DNA from: Haladaptatus salinisoli
GTDB taxonomy: Archaea; Halobacteriota; Halobacteria; Halobacteriales; Haladaptataceae
DNA length: 64,000 nt
Direction of reading: 5' to 3'
Assembly: GCF_020614375.1 (NCBI RefSeq)
Contig: NZ_CP085333.1
Location: 186,001-250,000, forward strand
Below are positions 18,936-28,269 of this stretch, piece by piece (position 1 is the first letter of the stretch; each line of letters opens with the position of its first letter). Below the pieces are notes generated by a model that worked only from the letters and a program-made list of their open reading frames with translations, did not search any database and was not told where the DNA came from. Made by a program: the position numbers and the translations under genes.

Positions 18936-19175
18936 CTAAATACACCCTCCTTGTGATTGAGTTTGATCGACTGAAGACGAACGATTCCCTTGGTTAAGAA
19001 TTAGCTTTTCGAGAATTTTGAAAAATGGCCGATCAAGTCCATTGTTGAGACATCGTTCGGCCTGAATTGCTATATGATTTCTGACAGTATTTACAGCGAT
19101 CATCGTCTCCGTTGCGTTTCGTTCTTTTTTGCGTAGGTGTTTATAACTATCTACAATTATTTGTACAGTCTTCAT
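18936..19175 (-). CDS. Small basic helical protein upstream of the beta-helix gene
   Basis: The 79-residue frame ends with a TAG that directly abuts the ATG of the 1041-residue gene with no gap, as in an operon. It is Lys/Arg/Asn-rich, with a helical middle (NTVRNHIAIQAERCLNNGLD) and no membrane segment. No family recognised. The exact junction is the main support; composition alone would not prove a gene. It could instead be a leader peptide coupling translation of the large protein. Confidence 0.4.
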   Translation of the reverse strand: MKTVQIIVDSYKHLRKKERNATETMIAVNTVRNHIAIQAERCLNNGLDRPFFKILEKLILNQGNRSSSVDQTQSQGGCI

Positions 19176-19281
19176 TCTTACTGGTAGAACAAAAATGTTT
19201 CAGGCCCATATGTTTTACCATATGTATCAAAAATCAAATCGATAGATTAATGGGATAGCATTATTTTTTATAGTGTAATAT

Positions 19282-20661
19282 ATGAGCGATCGCTCCTCAG
19301 GGAAAAATCGTAGAAACAGCCGGCGAACGTTTTTAAAGGCTGTTGGGATCTCAATGGGCACAATGAGTGTGGAGGTTACGAATACTGCAGCTCAAGAGAG
19401 AACTGCGAAAGACACTACTGACACCAACAGATGGACAACAGCCAGATCGAATTCGAAGCGAACTGGCGCGATTAATGCGGATGGGCCAACCCCGTTTGCA
19501 ACGACGAGCTGGAAAATGGATTTGGACGGCAGTATGTTCTCCAAGGAACCAGTAGTAGCCAATGGGCTCGTTTATCTTCCGGTGACGACGGACAACACTT
19601 CAAGTGAAAGTGAAGGGTACATCGGTGCTTACAATATAGAGACTGGCGATCAAGTATGGAAGGAATCCGATCTCCCTTCACCGAAAACACCGACCATTAG
19701 CGACGAAATGCTATATTTTGCTACAAATATATCAGAGACTGATGAAGATAACAGAGGAGGTCTCTATGCACTAGATATCGAAAACGGTGAAACCAGATGG
19801 AGCCGAACAAATTTTCTCAAGTGGACTTCCCCAATCGTCACGGTAGATCGAATATACACATCGAATAAGGAAGGTGCATACGCACTCAATAGTAGGACTG
19901 GTGAGACGATTTGGAAAACCGACGGTGTTGGCATGCTATCAGACGGTAGCGACGGAGCTCTAAGCTATCACGACGGAACGATATTTTTCAGCGATGGAAC
20001 AGCTTTGAATGCAAATGATGGCTCGGTCAAATGGAGAATCACTGATCAGGAAACTACTTTCAACAATCACGTTATCGATAATGGCCTCGTATATTATATT
20101 AGAAGAGAGTTTATTGAAGGTGATGATGATATTGTCACTGTCGAAGCGCGAGCAGCAGATAGTGGGCGAGTTGAATGGTCGTATTCCCCAGAAACTGGAC
20201 AGGTGGTAGACAGACGATTTGCAGTCGCAAATGGTCATGTCCTCCTCTACGATTCGAACGAAGATAGCGTTCTAACAGCCCTTGACGCTGAGACTGGTGC
20301 GAGAATTTGGAGAAAAGAACTTGCTGGAGAGTTCTTTAGCAATATCACAGTAGCGAATGAGACGATCTATATCGGCGGTCGATACATGTTACCCTCCAAG
20401 CCTGGAATAGGGCGAGCAGCTGTCTATGCACTCGATCTCACAACCGGTGATCGTGAATGGACATATTTGTTAGACCCAGCTAATCTCGTTACGAATCCAG
20501 AAGGGCCACCAGCAGCTGGAACGCCTGTTGTGGCAGCTGATAAGATTTATACATCCACATATCCGGCTGGTTCATTGCTTGACCATCAATATATTCAGTA
20601 TTCGAATTTCTTTGTTCTTGAATCATCCACCACCCGACCAGATGCTGACATGAGGATCTAA
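19282..20661 (+). CDS. Tat-exported PQQ-like beta-propeller protein
   Basis: The start MSDRSSGKNRRNSRRTFLKA gives a twin-arginine signal. From residue 50 the chain repeats the quinoprotein blade motif: tyrosine-leading strands ending in Gly-x-x-x-W with an Ala-Leu-(D/N)-x-x-(S/T/N)-Gly turn (ALDIENGETRW, ALNSRTGETIW, ALDAETGARIW, ALDLTTGDREW). That gives six to eight blades. These proteins (PQQ_2/BamB-like) are scaffolds or dehydrogenases; no PQQ-coordinating residues can be assigned. It is probably an extracellular scaffold. Flanked by unrelated genes; monocistronic. Confidence 0.85.
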   Translation: MSDRSSGKNRRNSRRTFLKAVGISMGTMSVEVTNTAAQERTAKDTTDTNRWTTARSNSKRTGAINADGPTPFATTSWKMDLDGSMFSKEPVVANGLVYLPVTTDNTSSESEGYIGAYNIETGDQVWKESDLPSPKTPTISDEMLYFATNISETDEDNRGGLYALDIENGETRWSRTNFLKWTSPIVTVDRIYTSNKEGAYALNSRTGETIWKTDGVGMLSDGSDGALSYHDGTIFFSDGTALNANDGSVKWRITDQETTFNNHVIDNGLVYYIRREFIEGDDDIVTVEARAADSGRVEWSYSPETGQVVDRRFAVANGHVLLYDSNEDSVLTALDAETGARIWRKELAGEFFSNITVANETIYIGGRYMLPSKPGIGRAAVYALDLTTGDREWTYLLDPANLVTNPEGPPAAGTPVVAADKIYTSTYPAGSLLDHQYIQYSNFFVLESSTTRPDADMRI

Positions 20662-20785
20662 GAATCATCCCAACTATTCTTCGGTATATCCATTGAGTAT
20701 ATTGACCAACTGAGGCAGAGCTCTGCGGTTTTATCGAGGGTTCTCCCACACCGCCGACATTCAACCTCTACGTCTTATTGCTCGC
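20658..20785 (-). pseudogene. Decayed small zinc-ribbon gene
   Basis: The minus strand reads VECRRCGRTLDKTAELCLSW, ending at a TAG overlapping the propeller gene's stop. It resembles haloarchaeal two-CxxC micro zinc fingers, but the second Cys of the second pair is Trp, and a TAA lies just upstream in frame. Short, so only tentative. Confidence 0.35.
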
Positions 20786-20993
20786 TAGACAGGAAGAATC
20801 GATGGATCCTTGGCAGGATATTCACAACATTTCCACTGACCCTGGCTAATAGGCTTGTGAATTCCGACTCCTAACAAAAGAATCGATGATCGATACGAAA
20901 TATTTTCCCCAAGTATTTCACTAGAAGTTAGCTCCTAATTACGATTCTCTTTTTAATGGTAATATTCACGACTAACAGGGAAGGAAGACCATC

Positions 20994-21158
20994 TTATTTA
21001 TTAGAAAGATCTATTCGTTCGAGTTTTCCTCCGCATTCGGGGCAGACAATATGCTTTGTCAAAGCGTTGGCTGTTGCACTACATGATTTGCATTGATAGA
21101 GTGGTTCTTCCTTTTTCGTAGATCGGTACCGCATGATGATCGTTTCTAGAATCGACAT
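20994..21158 (-). CDS. Small zinc-ribbon protein (two CxxC)
   Basis: The start at 21158 gives a 54-residue protein, MSILETIIMRYRSTKKEEPL, followed by YQCKSCSATANALTKHIVCP and ECGGKLE. Two Cys-x-x-Cys knuckles 16 residues apart form a zinc ribbon. Haloarchaea have many such micro-proteins, probably adaptors or regulators of nucleic-acid machinery. The longer frame back to 21296 adds residues of poor quality. It is alone between a propeller gene and the peptide transporter. Confidence 0.65.
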   Translation of the reverse strand: MSILETIIMRYRSTKKEEPLYQCKSCSATANALTKHIVCPECGGKLERIDLSNK

Positions 21159-21624
21159 TTTCACTCGTCTGCAACTAGCACTTCGCGACCCAAAGCATAT
21201 GTAGTTACTTACCGTTTCGATTATCTCTAGATTATACGTGTTGAATGTTTCATGAGGGATCACTGGTAGAGGTCGTCCACTTTGTCGAGCTTCCATTCCT
21301 TCTGTAGATGGGTGCGGCGAGTGTGGGCCTTTGCGTTTTTGGATTCAGGTTTCCTATAGATCAGTTGTTTTGGTAGTCTTTTCATCGATGTGAGTTAGCC
21401 ATAAGTGATAAGCGTGTAAATGCCGTTATCGGTCAGTCTTTTTCTATTCTCCGCGGACCCAAATCCTTCGTTCCATCTCTATTTTACATAAAACATCCTC
21501 CAAAGCAGTATTTTCCACATTATATTTTGGAGAATGGTATTCCATCCGACTAAATCAGAATTCTTTTATATGGGTTGTTACCTGGATAGGTATATGCCAG
21601 CGTTTACCTATGAGGTGAAATAGA
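21159..21624. other. Intergenic region before the peptide transporter
   Basis: No gene was found in 466 bp. A GAGGTGA Shine-Dalgarno-like sequence at 21609-21615 lies ten bases before the transporter's first ATG. The DNA is AT-rich, unlike the transporter genes that follow. Confidence 0.5.
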
Positions 21625-23250
21625 ATGGCAAACAGCGAACGAACCCCAGATAAGATTAAACGACGGCGTCTTCTCCAGGGATTCGGCGCAATAGGAATTG
21701 CTTCACTTGCCGGCTGCAGCGGTAGTAATAACAAAAACAATAACAAAAACGGCTCGAATCAAGGGGGCCAACAATCACAGAGCAGCAAACTAACGCTTGC
21801 ACAAGTGAAAAGCCCACTTGAATTTGACCCCATTGTCCTTAACGATGTCCCATCTACACAGGTGGCGGATCGCGTGTTCGAGGGTCTTTACACGTATGAT
21901 AGCGGAATCAACGTCGTTCCGCAGATGGCGACCGGCAAACCGGAAGTCAAAAACAACGGAAAGACGTACATCGTAAAGCTGAAACAGGGACCAAAGTTCC
22001 AGAACGGTGATCCCGTTACGCCCGAGGACGTGAAGTACTCGTTCGAAGCGCCGGTTAAAGAGGAGACGGAGAACGCCGCGGAGCTGAACATGATCGATTC
22101 GATCACGAAGGTCGACGATCGGACGGTCAAGTTTGATCTCAAGTATCCGTACGGTCCGTTCATGAACTCGCTGACGTGGTCGATCGTTCCTAAAAAAGTT
22201 CGTGAGAAGGACAAGAAGAAGTTCAACAAGAAAAAACCGGTCGGCTCCGGCCCGTTCAAATTCGATAGCTGGCAGGAAGGGAAATTCGCGAGGATTAAAC
22301 GATGGGATGGCTACTGGGGCGATCCGAAGCCGAACCTCGCAGAAGTCGAGTACAAACCCATTGAAGAGCCGACGACGCGCTTGACGAGTCTACAGACCGG
22401 CGAGAGCGACGTCATCGAGGAGATTCCGCCCAAGCTCTGGCAACAGGTAAAGAGCATGGGCGACGCCAGTATCGAGTCGGTCATCGGGATGGGGTACTTC
22501 TACCTCGCATTCAACTGCAAGGCCGGCCCAACAGCCGACCCGAAGGTGCGCGAGGCCATCGACTACTGCTTCGACATGGATCAGGCGATCTCGAACTTCG
22601 TCGAGCCGAGCGGGGTCCGCCAGTACAGCCCACTGCCGAAACAGATCGCCGAAAAGTGGGGGATGCCGCTGAACAAGTGGAAGCAGATCCCGCACGACAA
22701 AAATATCGACAAGGCGAAGACAATCCTCGATGATTCTGACTCGGTTCCAGACAATTGGAATGCAAACATCATCGTCCCGCCGGACGACAAGCGCGAACAG
22801 CTCGGCGTCACTGTCGCCAACGGGCTGAAGGAGGCAGGATACAATGGGAACGTTCAGCGACTCGACTGGGGCGCGTTCCTCAACAAGTACGTCTCGGGGA
22901 AGCCGAGCGACTATAACATGTACACCTTGGGATGGTCAGGCACGCCCGACCCGGACGCGTTCACTTATTACTTCTTCACGAAGGAGGCGCACGGAACGAC
23001 GGACGGCACCTTCTACAACGGTGTGAGCGAGCAGATTGTGAACGCACGGCAGTCGGCCGACCGCGCCGAGCGAAAGAAGCTGTACACGAACGCCATCACG
23101 CAGTTGTTGGAAGACCGGGCACATATCCCGGCCTACAACATGAAGAACAGCTACGGTATGAAGAAGGAGGTGAAGGGATTCAAGGCGCATCCCGTCTCGA
23201 GCTTCGTCCTCTCGACGGACTACACGAACGCGTCGATCGGATCGAAGTAA
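21625..23250 (+). CDS. Peptide/nickel-type ABC transporter substrate-binding lipoprotein (SBP family 5)
   Basis: A Tat-like motif (KRRRLLQGFG) and a lipobox (LAGC, Cys30) precede a Ser/Asn-rich tether (residues 31-55) and a SBP_bac_5 domain. Family hallmarks are KTYIVKLKQGPKFQNGDPVT with PEDVKYSFE, then DPDAFTYYFF and a late Tyr-Asn-Met segment. It should capture oligopeptides or a similar ligand outside the cell and hand it to the permeases downstream. It is the first of five genes in one direction. Codon usage and GC content rise sharply after about codon 70. The ligand is not determinable from sequence alone. Confidence 0.93.
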   Translation: MANSERTPDKIKRRRLLQGFGAIGIASLAGCSGSNNKNNNKNGSNQGGQQSQSSKLTLAQVKSPLEFDPIVLNDVPSTQVADRVFEGLYTYDSGINVVPQMATGKPEVKNNGKTYIVKLKQGPKFQNGDPVTPEDVKYSFEAPVKEETENAAELNMIDSITKVDDRTVKFDLKYPYGPFMNSLTWSIVPKKVREKDKKKFNKKKPVGSGPFKFDSWQEGKFARIKRWDGYWGDPKPNLAEVEYKPIEEPTTRLTSLQTGESDVIEEIPPKLWQQVKSMGDASIESVIGMGYFYLAFNCKAGPTADPKVREAIDYCFDMDQAISNFVEPSGVRQYSPLPKQIAEKWGMPLNKWKQIPHDKNIDKAKTILDDSDSVPDNWNANIIVPPDDKREQLGVTVANGLKEAGYNGNVQRLDWGAFLNKYVSGKPSDYNMYTLGWSGTPDPDAFTYYFFTKEAHGTTDGTFYNGVSEQIVNARQSADRAERKKLYTNAITQLLEDRAHIPAYNMKNSYGMKKEVKGFKAHPVSSFVLSTDYTNASIGSK

Positions 23251-23283
23251 GCCCTCCCCCATCTCTCTTCGATAAAAATACAT

Positions 23284-24282
23284 ATGGCACTCTTCCGCTA
23301 TACAATTCGACGGTTACTACAGGCCATTCCCGTCCTCCTCGGAATCGTCACGATAACGTTCCTGCTGACGAACGCGATACCGGGCGATCCCGTCCAGATA
23401 ATGCTCGGCCCGTCGCCGAGCGCGGAGATGGTCGAGCAGATACGTGCTCAGTACGGGTTAGACGAGCCGCTCCCGGTGCGATACGTGAACTACCTCGTCT
23501 CGGTCGCGCAAGGGAACTTCGGCCAGAGTATCTACTACGGAACGCCTGTGCTGACGAAGATAATGGAGCGGCTGCCGGTGACGCTCCTCCTCATGCTCTC
23601 CAGTTTCGCGTTCGCACTCGTGGCCGCCATCCCACTCGGAGTCATTTCCGCCAGGCGACGCAATCAGCCGACGGATCACGTCTCGCGGGTCGTTGCGCTC
23701 GTCGGCGTCAGCACGCCGTCGTTCTGGATCGGACTGATGCTGATCATCATCTTCGCGTACCATCTAAAATGGTTCCCGGCGACGGGCCTCGTCCTCCCGT
23801 GGGCCGCTCCGAGTTCGGTCGACGGGGCGTCGTCGCAGCTCGACGTATTGCGGTTGACGGCGATGCACCTCCTCCTGCCGACGCTCTCGCTCGGAACGCT
23901 CCAGATGGCCGCCATCATGCGCATCGAGCGGTCGTCGATGCTCGAAGTGCTTCAGCAGGAGTACGTGAAATTGGCGCGGGCGTACGGTGTTTCGGAACAA
24001 AAGATTGTCCGAAAACACGCGTTTCAAAATGCACAGCTTCCTGTCATCACGGTCGTCGGGTTGCAACTCACATCGGCGCTCGGCGGTGCAGTGTTAACCG
24101 AGACAGTGTTCAACATCAACGGGATGGGGCGGCTCATCATCACGGCGATCAATAATCAGGACTATCCGTTGGTCATGGGGACGACCATCTTCTTCGGCGT
24201 GACGTTCGTCGTCGGGGTCATCCTCACCGACCTGTCGTATGCATTCATCGACCCCCGCGTGACCTACGATGAGGTGGACTGA
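23284..24282 (+). CDS. Peptide-type ABC transporter permease 1 (DppB-like)
   Basis: The 332-residue product starts RYTIRRLLQAIPVLLGIVTI, the standard DppB opening, followed by FLLTNAIPGDP and GLDEPLPVRY. It has six membrane helices and the EAA-type cytoplasmic loop (YVKLARAYGVSEQKIVRKHA) that docks with the ATPase. It pairs with the next gene, which starts 3 bp after this stop, to form the translocation pore. A clean, full-length member. Confidence 0.94.
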   Translation: MALFRYTIRRLLQAIPVLLGIVTITFLLTNAIPGDPVQIMLGPSPSAEMVEQIRAQYGLDEPLPVRYVNYLVSVAQGNFGQSIYYGTPVLTKIMERLPVTLLLMLSSFAFALVAAIPLGVISARRRNQPTDHVSRVVALVGVSTPSFWIGLMLIIIFAYHLKWFPATGLVLPWAAPSSVDGASSQLDVLRLTAMHLLLPTLSLGTLQMAAIMRIERSSMLEVLQQEYVKLARAYGVSEQKIVRKHAFQNAQLPVITVVGLQLTSALGGAVLTETVFNINGMGRLIITAINNQDYPLVMGTTIFFGVTFVVGVILTDLSYAFIDPRVTYDEVD

Positions 24283-24284
24283 CG

Positions 24285-25274
24285 ATGGGAACGACAGAAA
24301 CTCAAACAGACGAACTTCGTGAACCGCAGACGAACGACCGATACGAGGGTGGCGACCGAGTCGAGGCCAACGTCGGCTGGCGATACACCGTCGAACAGAT
24401 CCGCCGCGATACGACGGCCCGAATTGGGCTCTACATTATTGGCTTTATCTCGGCGATGGCGGTGTTCGCCTACATCGACGCAAAGCTTTTCGACTACGCC
24501 ATCGCGTCTCGATTCTGGTACAACCCGGTGAACGACCCGGCGAACGCCAGAATCCTGCTACCGCCGGTTGGGATGGAGAATACATTCGGCAGCGGAATAT
24601 GGAAGTATCCACTGGGAACCGACCACCGCGGGCGGGACATCCTCGTCCGCCTCGTCTATGGGTCGCGGATAGCGATGCAGGTCGGCATCGTCTCAACCGG
24701 GTTCGGACTAGTATGCGGAACGCTCGCCGGAGCCGTCGCGGGCTACTACGGTGGATGGATCGACGATACACTAATGCGAGTGGTTGAGACGCTATACGCG
24801 ATTCCCTTCCTCGTGTTGGTCATCGCGTTCATGGCCGCATTCGGACGTGACCTCACCTTCGCGATGATCGGCGTCGGCATCACGACGATTCCGGTGTTCG
24901 CCCGGCTGATTCGGTCGCGCGTGGTCAGCGTCCGTGAAGAAGAGTACATCGAGGCGGCCCGGGCCGCCGGCGTCCGCGACCGGAACATCATCCTCAGACA
25001 CGTCATCCCGAACAGTTTCGCGCCCGTCCTCGTCCAGGCAACGTTGCAGGTCGGCATCAGCATCCTCATCGTGGCCGGACTCTCGTTCCTGGGTTTCGGC
25101 GCGCAGCCGCCGACGCCGTCGTGGGGACAGATGCTAAGTCAGTCACGAGGCTACATGCTCCCCGACCCGTGGTTTAGTCTGTGGCCAGGAATTGCCATCC
25201 TCGTCACGGTGATGGGATTCAATCTACTTGGTGACGGTCTGCGAGATGCGCTCGATCCTCGAATCAAAAACTAA
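24285..25274 (+). CDS. Peptide-type ABC transporter permease 2 (DppC-like)
   Basis: An acidic N-terminal tail of about 40 residues precedes an OppC-like region and six membrane helices. PLGTDHRGRDILVRLVYGSR is the signature DppC segment, and YIEAARAAGVRDRNIILRHV the EAA loop. LGFGAQPPTPSWGQML is also typical of the family. With the preceding permease it forms a heterodimeric channel. The stop is one base before the next ATG, indicating an operon. Confidence 0.94.
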   Translation: MGTTETQTDELREPQTNDRYEGGDRVEANVGWRYTVEQIRRDTTARIGLYIIGFISAMAVFAYIDAKLFDYAIASRFWYNPVNDPANARILLPPVGMENTFGSGIWKYPLGTDHRGRDILVRLVYGSRIAMQVGIVSTGFGLVCGTLAGAVAGYYGGWIDDTLMRVVETLYAIPFLVLVIAFMAAFGRDLTFAMIGVGITTIPVFARLIRSRVVSVREEEYIEAARAAGVRDRNIILRHVIPNSFAPVLVQATLQVGISILIVAGLSFLGFGAQPPTPSWGQMLSQSRGYMLPDPWFSLWPGIAILVTVMGFNLLGDGLRDALDPRIKN

Positions 25275-25275
25275 T

Positions 25276-26400
25276 ATGACAGACACACTACTCCAAATAG
25301 AAGATCTGAAGACGCAGTTTTTCACCGAAGAGGGCGTCGTTCGCGCGGTTGACGGCATCTCCTTCGACGTAAACAAAGGGGAAATCGTCGGCCTCGTCGG
25401 TGAATCGGGGGCCGGAAAGAGCGTTGCTGCCCAAAGCATCCTCCGACTGATCGACCACCCCGGTGAAATCGTCGGCGGGGAGGTGCGATTTAAAGACAAT
25501 ATACTATTCGGTCTTGAAGAAAACCCAAACGGTGACCTCCATCCCCGAGACGAGATGCTCTCGAACGAAGAGATGCGCCGCCGAATCCGCGGCAACGAGA
25601 TCGCCATCATCTTCCAAGACCCCATGGAGAGTCTGAATCCAGTGTTCACCGTCGGGAGCCAACTCCGGGAGTTTATCGAACTCAATCGCGACCTCTCGAA
25701 ACAGGAGGCAAAAGCGGAGGCGATCCACATGCTCCGCGAGGTCGGTATTCCCGAACCGGAAGTGCGCTACGACAACTACCCGCACCAGTTCTCGGGCGGA
25801 ATGCGCCAACGCGTGCTCATCGCCATGGCGCTCGCGTGCGAACCGAGCCTCATCATCGCGGACGAGCCGACGACCGCGCTCGACGTAACCGTCGAAGGGC
25901 AAATCCTTTCACTCGTTGATGACTTGCAGGAGAAGTATGATACGAGTTTTATTTGGGTCACCCACGACATGGGCGTCGTCGCCGAACTGTGTGACCGCGT
26001 CAACGTGATGTACCTCGGCGAAATTGTCGAACAAGCAACGGTCGACGACCTCTTCTACGACACGAAACACCCCTACACGGAGGCGCTGTTGGACTCGATG
26101 CCACGCCCTGACCAGACTATTGATGAACTGAACCCCGTTCATGGCGTGATGCCGGAAGCCATCGACCCGCCGCGGGGCTGCCGGTTCCACACGCGCTGTC
26201 CGGACGCCCGGGAGATCTGCACGCAAGTCCACCCCGATTGTCGCGAGGTGTCGGACGCGGACGAACGCTCGCACCGCGCCGCCTGCCTGAAACACGACGA
26301 GTTCGATGTCGGCTACTGGGTCAGCGAACCCATCGACGTTCGCGCGAAAACTGGCATCTCCGGTGATATCGTGAGTAACACTTCCGAGCGAGGTGACTGA
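25276..26400 (+). CDS. Peptide ABC transporter ATPase 1 (DppD-like)
   Basis: The start at 25276 (MTDTLLQIEDLKTQFF) is chosen because the longer frame overlaps the previous gene. Walker A is GESGAGKS, the signature FSGGMRQR, Walker B LIIADEPTTALD, and the switch His lies in WVTHD. The C-terminal oligopeptide-ATPase domain has PPRGCRFHTRCPDA with a four-Cys iron-sulfur-type pattern (CPDAREIC and later Cys). It forms the ATPase pair with the next protein and powers import. Confidence 0.94.
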   Translation: MTDTLLQIEDLKTQFFTEEGVVRAVDGISFDVNKGEIVGLVGESGAGKSVAAQSILRLIDHPGEIVGGEVRFKDNILFGLEENPNGDLHPRDEMLSNEEMRRRIRGNEIAIIFQDPMESLNPVFTVGSQLREFIELNRDLSKQEAKAEAIHMLREVGIPEPEVRYDNYPHQFSGGMRQRVLIAMALACEPSLIIADEPTTALDVTVEGQILSLVDDLQEKYDTSFIWVTHDMGVVAELCDRVNVMYLGEIVEQATVDDLFYDTKHPYTEALLDSMPRPDQTIDELNPVHGVMPEAIDPPRGCRFHTRCPDAREICTQVHPDCREVSDADERSHRAACLKHDEFDVGYWVSEPIDVRAKTGISGDIVSNTSERGD

Positions 26401-26401
26401 T

Positions 26402-27703
26402 ATGAGTGACTCAATTACTGCCGATCGAATCGAGGCGGACGAAACGAGAGCTGGAGAACCGCTTCTCGAAGTTGAGGGGCTCACGAAACATTTCTCCAGT
26501 GGTGGCGGATTTCTGTCAGGGCTATTCGGTGAAGAGCAACGGGTTCGCGCCGTCGAAGATGTCTCTTTTGAGATACAGAAAGGAGAGACGCTTGGACTCG
26601 TTGGCGAGTCTGGATGTGGAAAGAGCACGCTGGCCCGGACGCTTCTGCGACTTATTGAGCCGACTGAGGGCACTGTCTACTTCAAGGGGCAAAATCTGAC
26701 TGAGTTAGACAGCGAGGGACTACGGGCGCAGCGTAAGGACATGCAGATGATCTTCCAGGACCCGCAGTCATCGCTCGATCCACGGATGAAAATTGGCCCA
26801 ATCGTCGAGGAGCCGATGAAAGCCCACGGGTTGTACGACGCAGATGAACGAGAGGTTCGAGCCCGTGAGTTGCTTGAAAAAGTCGGTCTCGATCCACAGC
26901 ACTACAACCGCTATCCACACGCCTTCTCGGGCGGGCAACGGCAGCGCGTGAATCTCGCACGTGCACTGAGCGTAAATCCGGACTTCATCGTCTGTGACGA
27001 ACCTGTTACGGCACTCGACGTCTCGATTCAAGCCCAGGTTCTGAATACGATGAACAGTCTCCAAGAAGAGTTCGGGTTGACGTACCTGTTTATTGCCCAT
27101 GACTTGAGCGTCATTCGCCATATCAGCGACCGCGTAGCAGTAATGTATCTCGGGCAGCTGGTGGAACTTGCGGACAAAGAAGAGCTATTCGAGAACCCAC
27201 AGCACCCCTACACGGAGGCACTCCTCGAATCGATTCCAGTTCCTGATCCGCGAGCGACTGGGACTCGTGGTGTGCTTGAGGGCGATGTTCCGAGTCCTAT
27301 TGATCCACCGAGTGGGTGTCGGTTCCGCACGCGATGTCCGAAGCTCATTGCACCCTCCGAGTATGATCTCTCACCTGACGAATGGAAGAATACACGTCAA
27401 TTCCTCCGTGAAGTCCAGCGGCGGTCGTTCGAACGAACCGATAAAGCTACCATTGAGTCTCGGTTCTTCGACAACGCAAAACCAGACGGCGAGGCAGGCC
27501 GTATCGTCGATGATGCAATCGATCAACTCACGAATGAAGAGTGGGAGCGCGCGTCGGAACTTCTGACGGCGTCGTTCGCAGAACAGAGTATCTGTGCCCG
27601 GCAGATACCTGAGTACGAGGTGCCGACGGAGTACGGCACGTCGCCCCACGACGCGGCATGTCACCGCCACCGCGACGACGTCATCGAAGGCCGTCAACAG
27701 TGA
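26402..27703 (+). CDS. Peptide ABC transporter ATPase 2 (DppF-like)
   Basis: The ATG at 26402 follows GAGGTGA at 26389-26395 and is preferred over the GTG at 26393. Walker A GESGCGKST, signature FSGGQRQR, Walker B IVCDEPVTALD and His in FIAHD are intact, and PSGCRFRTRCP starts the C-terminal domain. An unusually long tail of about 110 residues follows, with a second cysteine (SICARQIPEY). It completes the five-gene importer. The TGA stop opens TGACATCCTC, a transposon-end-like sequence, so the gene's last codons adjoin an element relic. Confidence 0.93.
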   Translation: MSDSITADRIEADETRAGEPLLEVEGLTKHFSSGGGFLSGLFGEEQRVRAVEDVSFEIQKGETLGLVGESGCGKSTLARTLLRLIEPTEGTVYFKGQNLTELDSEGLRAQRKDMQMIFQDPQSSLDPRMKIGPIVEEPMKAHGLYDADEREVRARELLEKVGLDPQHYNRYPHAFSGGQRQRVNLARALSVNPDFIVCDEPVTALDVSIQAQVLNTMNSLQEEFGLTYLFIAHDLSVIRHISDRVAVMYLGQLVELADKEELFENPQHPYTEALLESIPVPDPRATGTRGVLEGDVPSPIDPPSGCRFRTRCPKLIAPSEYDLSPDEWKNTRQFLREVQRRSFERTDKATIESRFFDNAKPDGEAGRIVDDAIDQLTNEEWERASELLTASFAEQSICARQIPEYEVPTEYGTSPHDAACHRHRDDVIEGRQQ

Positions 27704-27740
27704 CATCCTCCCGCGCCTCAAGACGCGGGCCTCCCACACG
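27701..27740 (-). repeat. IS200/IS605-type right-end relic at the dppF stop codon
   Basis: TGACATCCTC followed by the hairpin CCCGCG/CGCGGG (27710-27715 with 27724-27729) is the reverse complement of a typical haloarchaeal tnpB element terminus. The first three bases are the stop codon of the transporter ATPase. No transposase gene is attached. Confidence 0.55.
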
Positions 27741-28075
27741 CCGGTCGTTATTGCTATGTTACTTACATCCGTAGCTAGACTCGCTGACAAGGCAATACAG
27801 GGAACGGCATGCCGTGGTGGAGTAATCTCCTCAGTAGCTGGTAGAAACCCTGTACTGAAAATAGCGGTTGTGCGCCCATTTTGAACGCCTCTAAGTGGAC
27901 AAGGGTTTAATGACCGTATGTCGTCTTTACATTCATATTTGTAGATACACATAATCGTATTCGTATACTTGACAACTATACGGGTTACAAGCGAGATTCC
28001 GAGCGGAATCCGTATGCTGACTCGATGTGGGCCGGTGACCTGTTTGAGCTCAGTGCTTTCTTTCCGACGGTGACG
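27741..28075. other. Spacer after the transporter operon
   Basis: About 335 bp of AT-rich sequence with no gene recognised on either strand. Confidence 0.4.
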
Positions 28076-28250
28076 CTAACTTGTTTTTCCAGCGAAGACC
28101 CAATCATAGTACTGTCTCCTGCGTCGCTGAACAGCAAAGGAAAGGGCTTGTCTTAGCAAGCCCACTCTATCTGGGTCCCTACCGCCAATATTCTGTGAGA
28201 GCGTTCGCTGGTCGGTGATATTCGAGACCGTCAGTTGGCGTACCATGGAG
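28076..28250 (-). pseudogene. Probable SprT-like N-terminal fragment
   Basis: The minus strand starts MVRQLTVSNITDQRTLSQ, 20 bp downstream of the SWIM relic's stop. It resembles, loosely, the start of the SprT fragment at 34858 (MSLQTTLLDVAAQRTLTE). The catalytic HExxH region is missing. The call leans on position and weak similarity. Confidence 0.35.
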
Positions 28251-28269
28251 AAAAGGGTTGAAGCGTGGG

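Noticed and set aside
22932..24155. 407-codon plus-strand frame overlapping the transporter binding protein and permease
   Set aside because: It is the +2 shadow of two well-supported genes; GC-rich codons leave the off-frame open.
25909..26673. 254-codon minus-strand frame opposite the transporter ATPases
   Set aside because: Antisense shadow across two intact ATPase genes; no family features.
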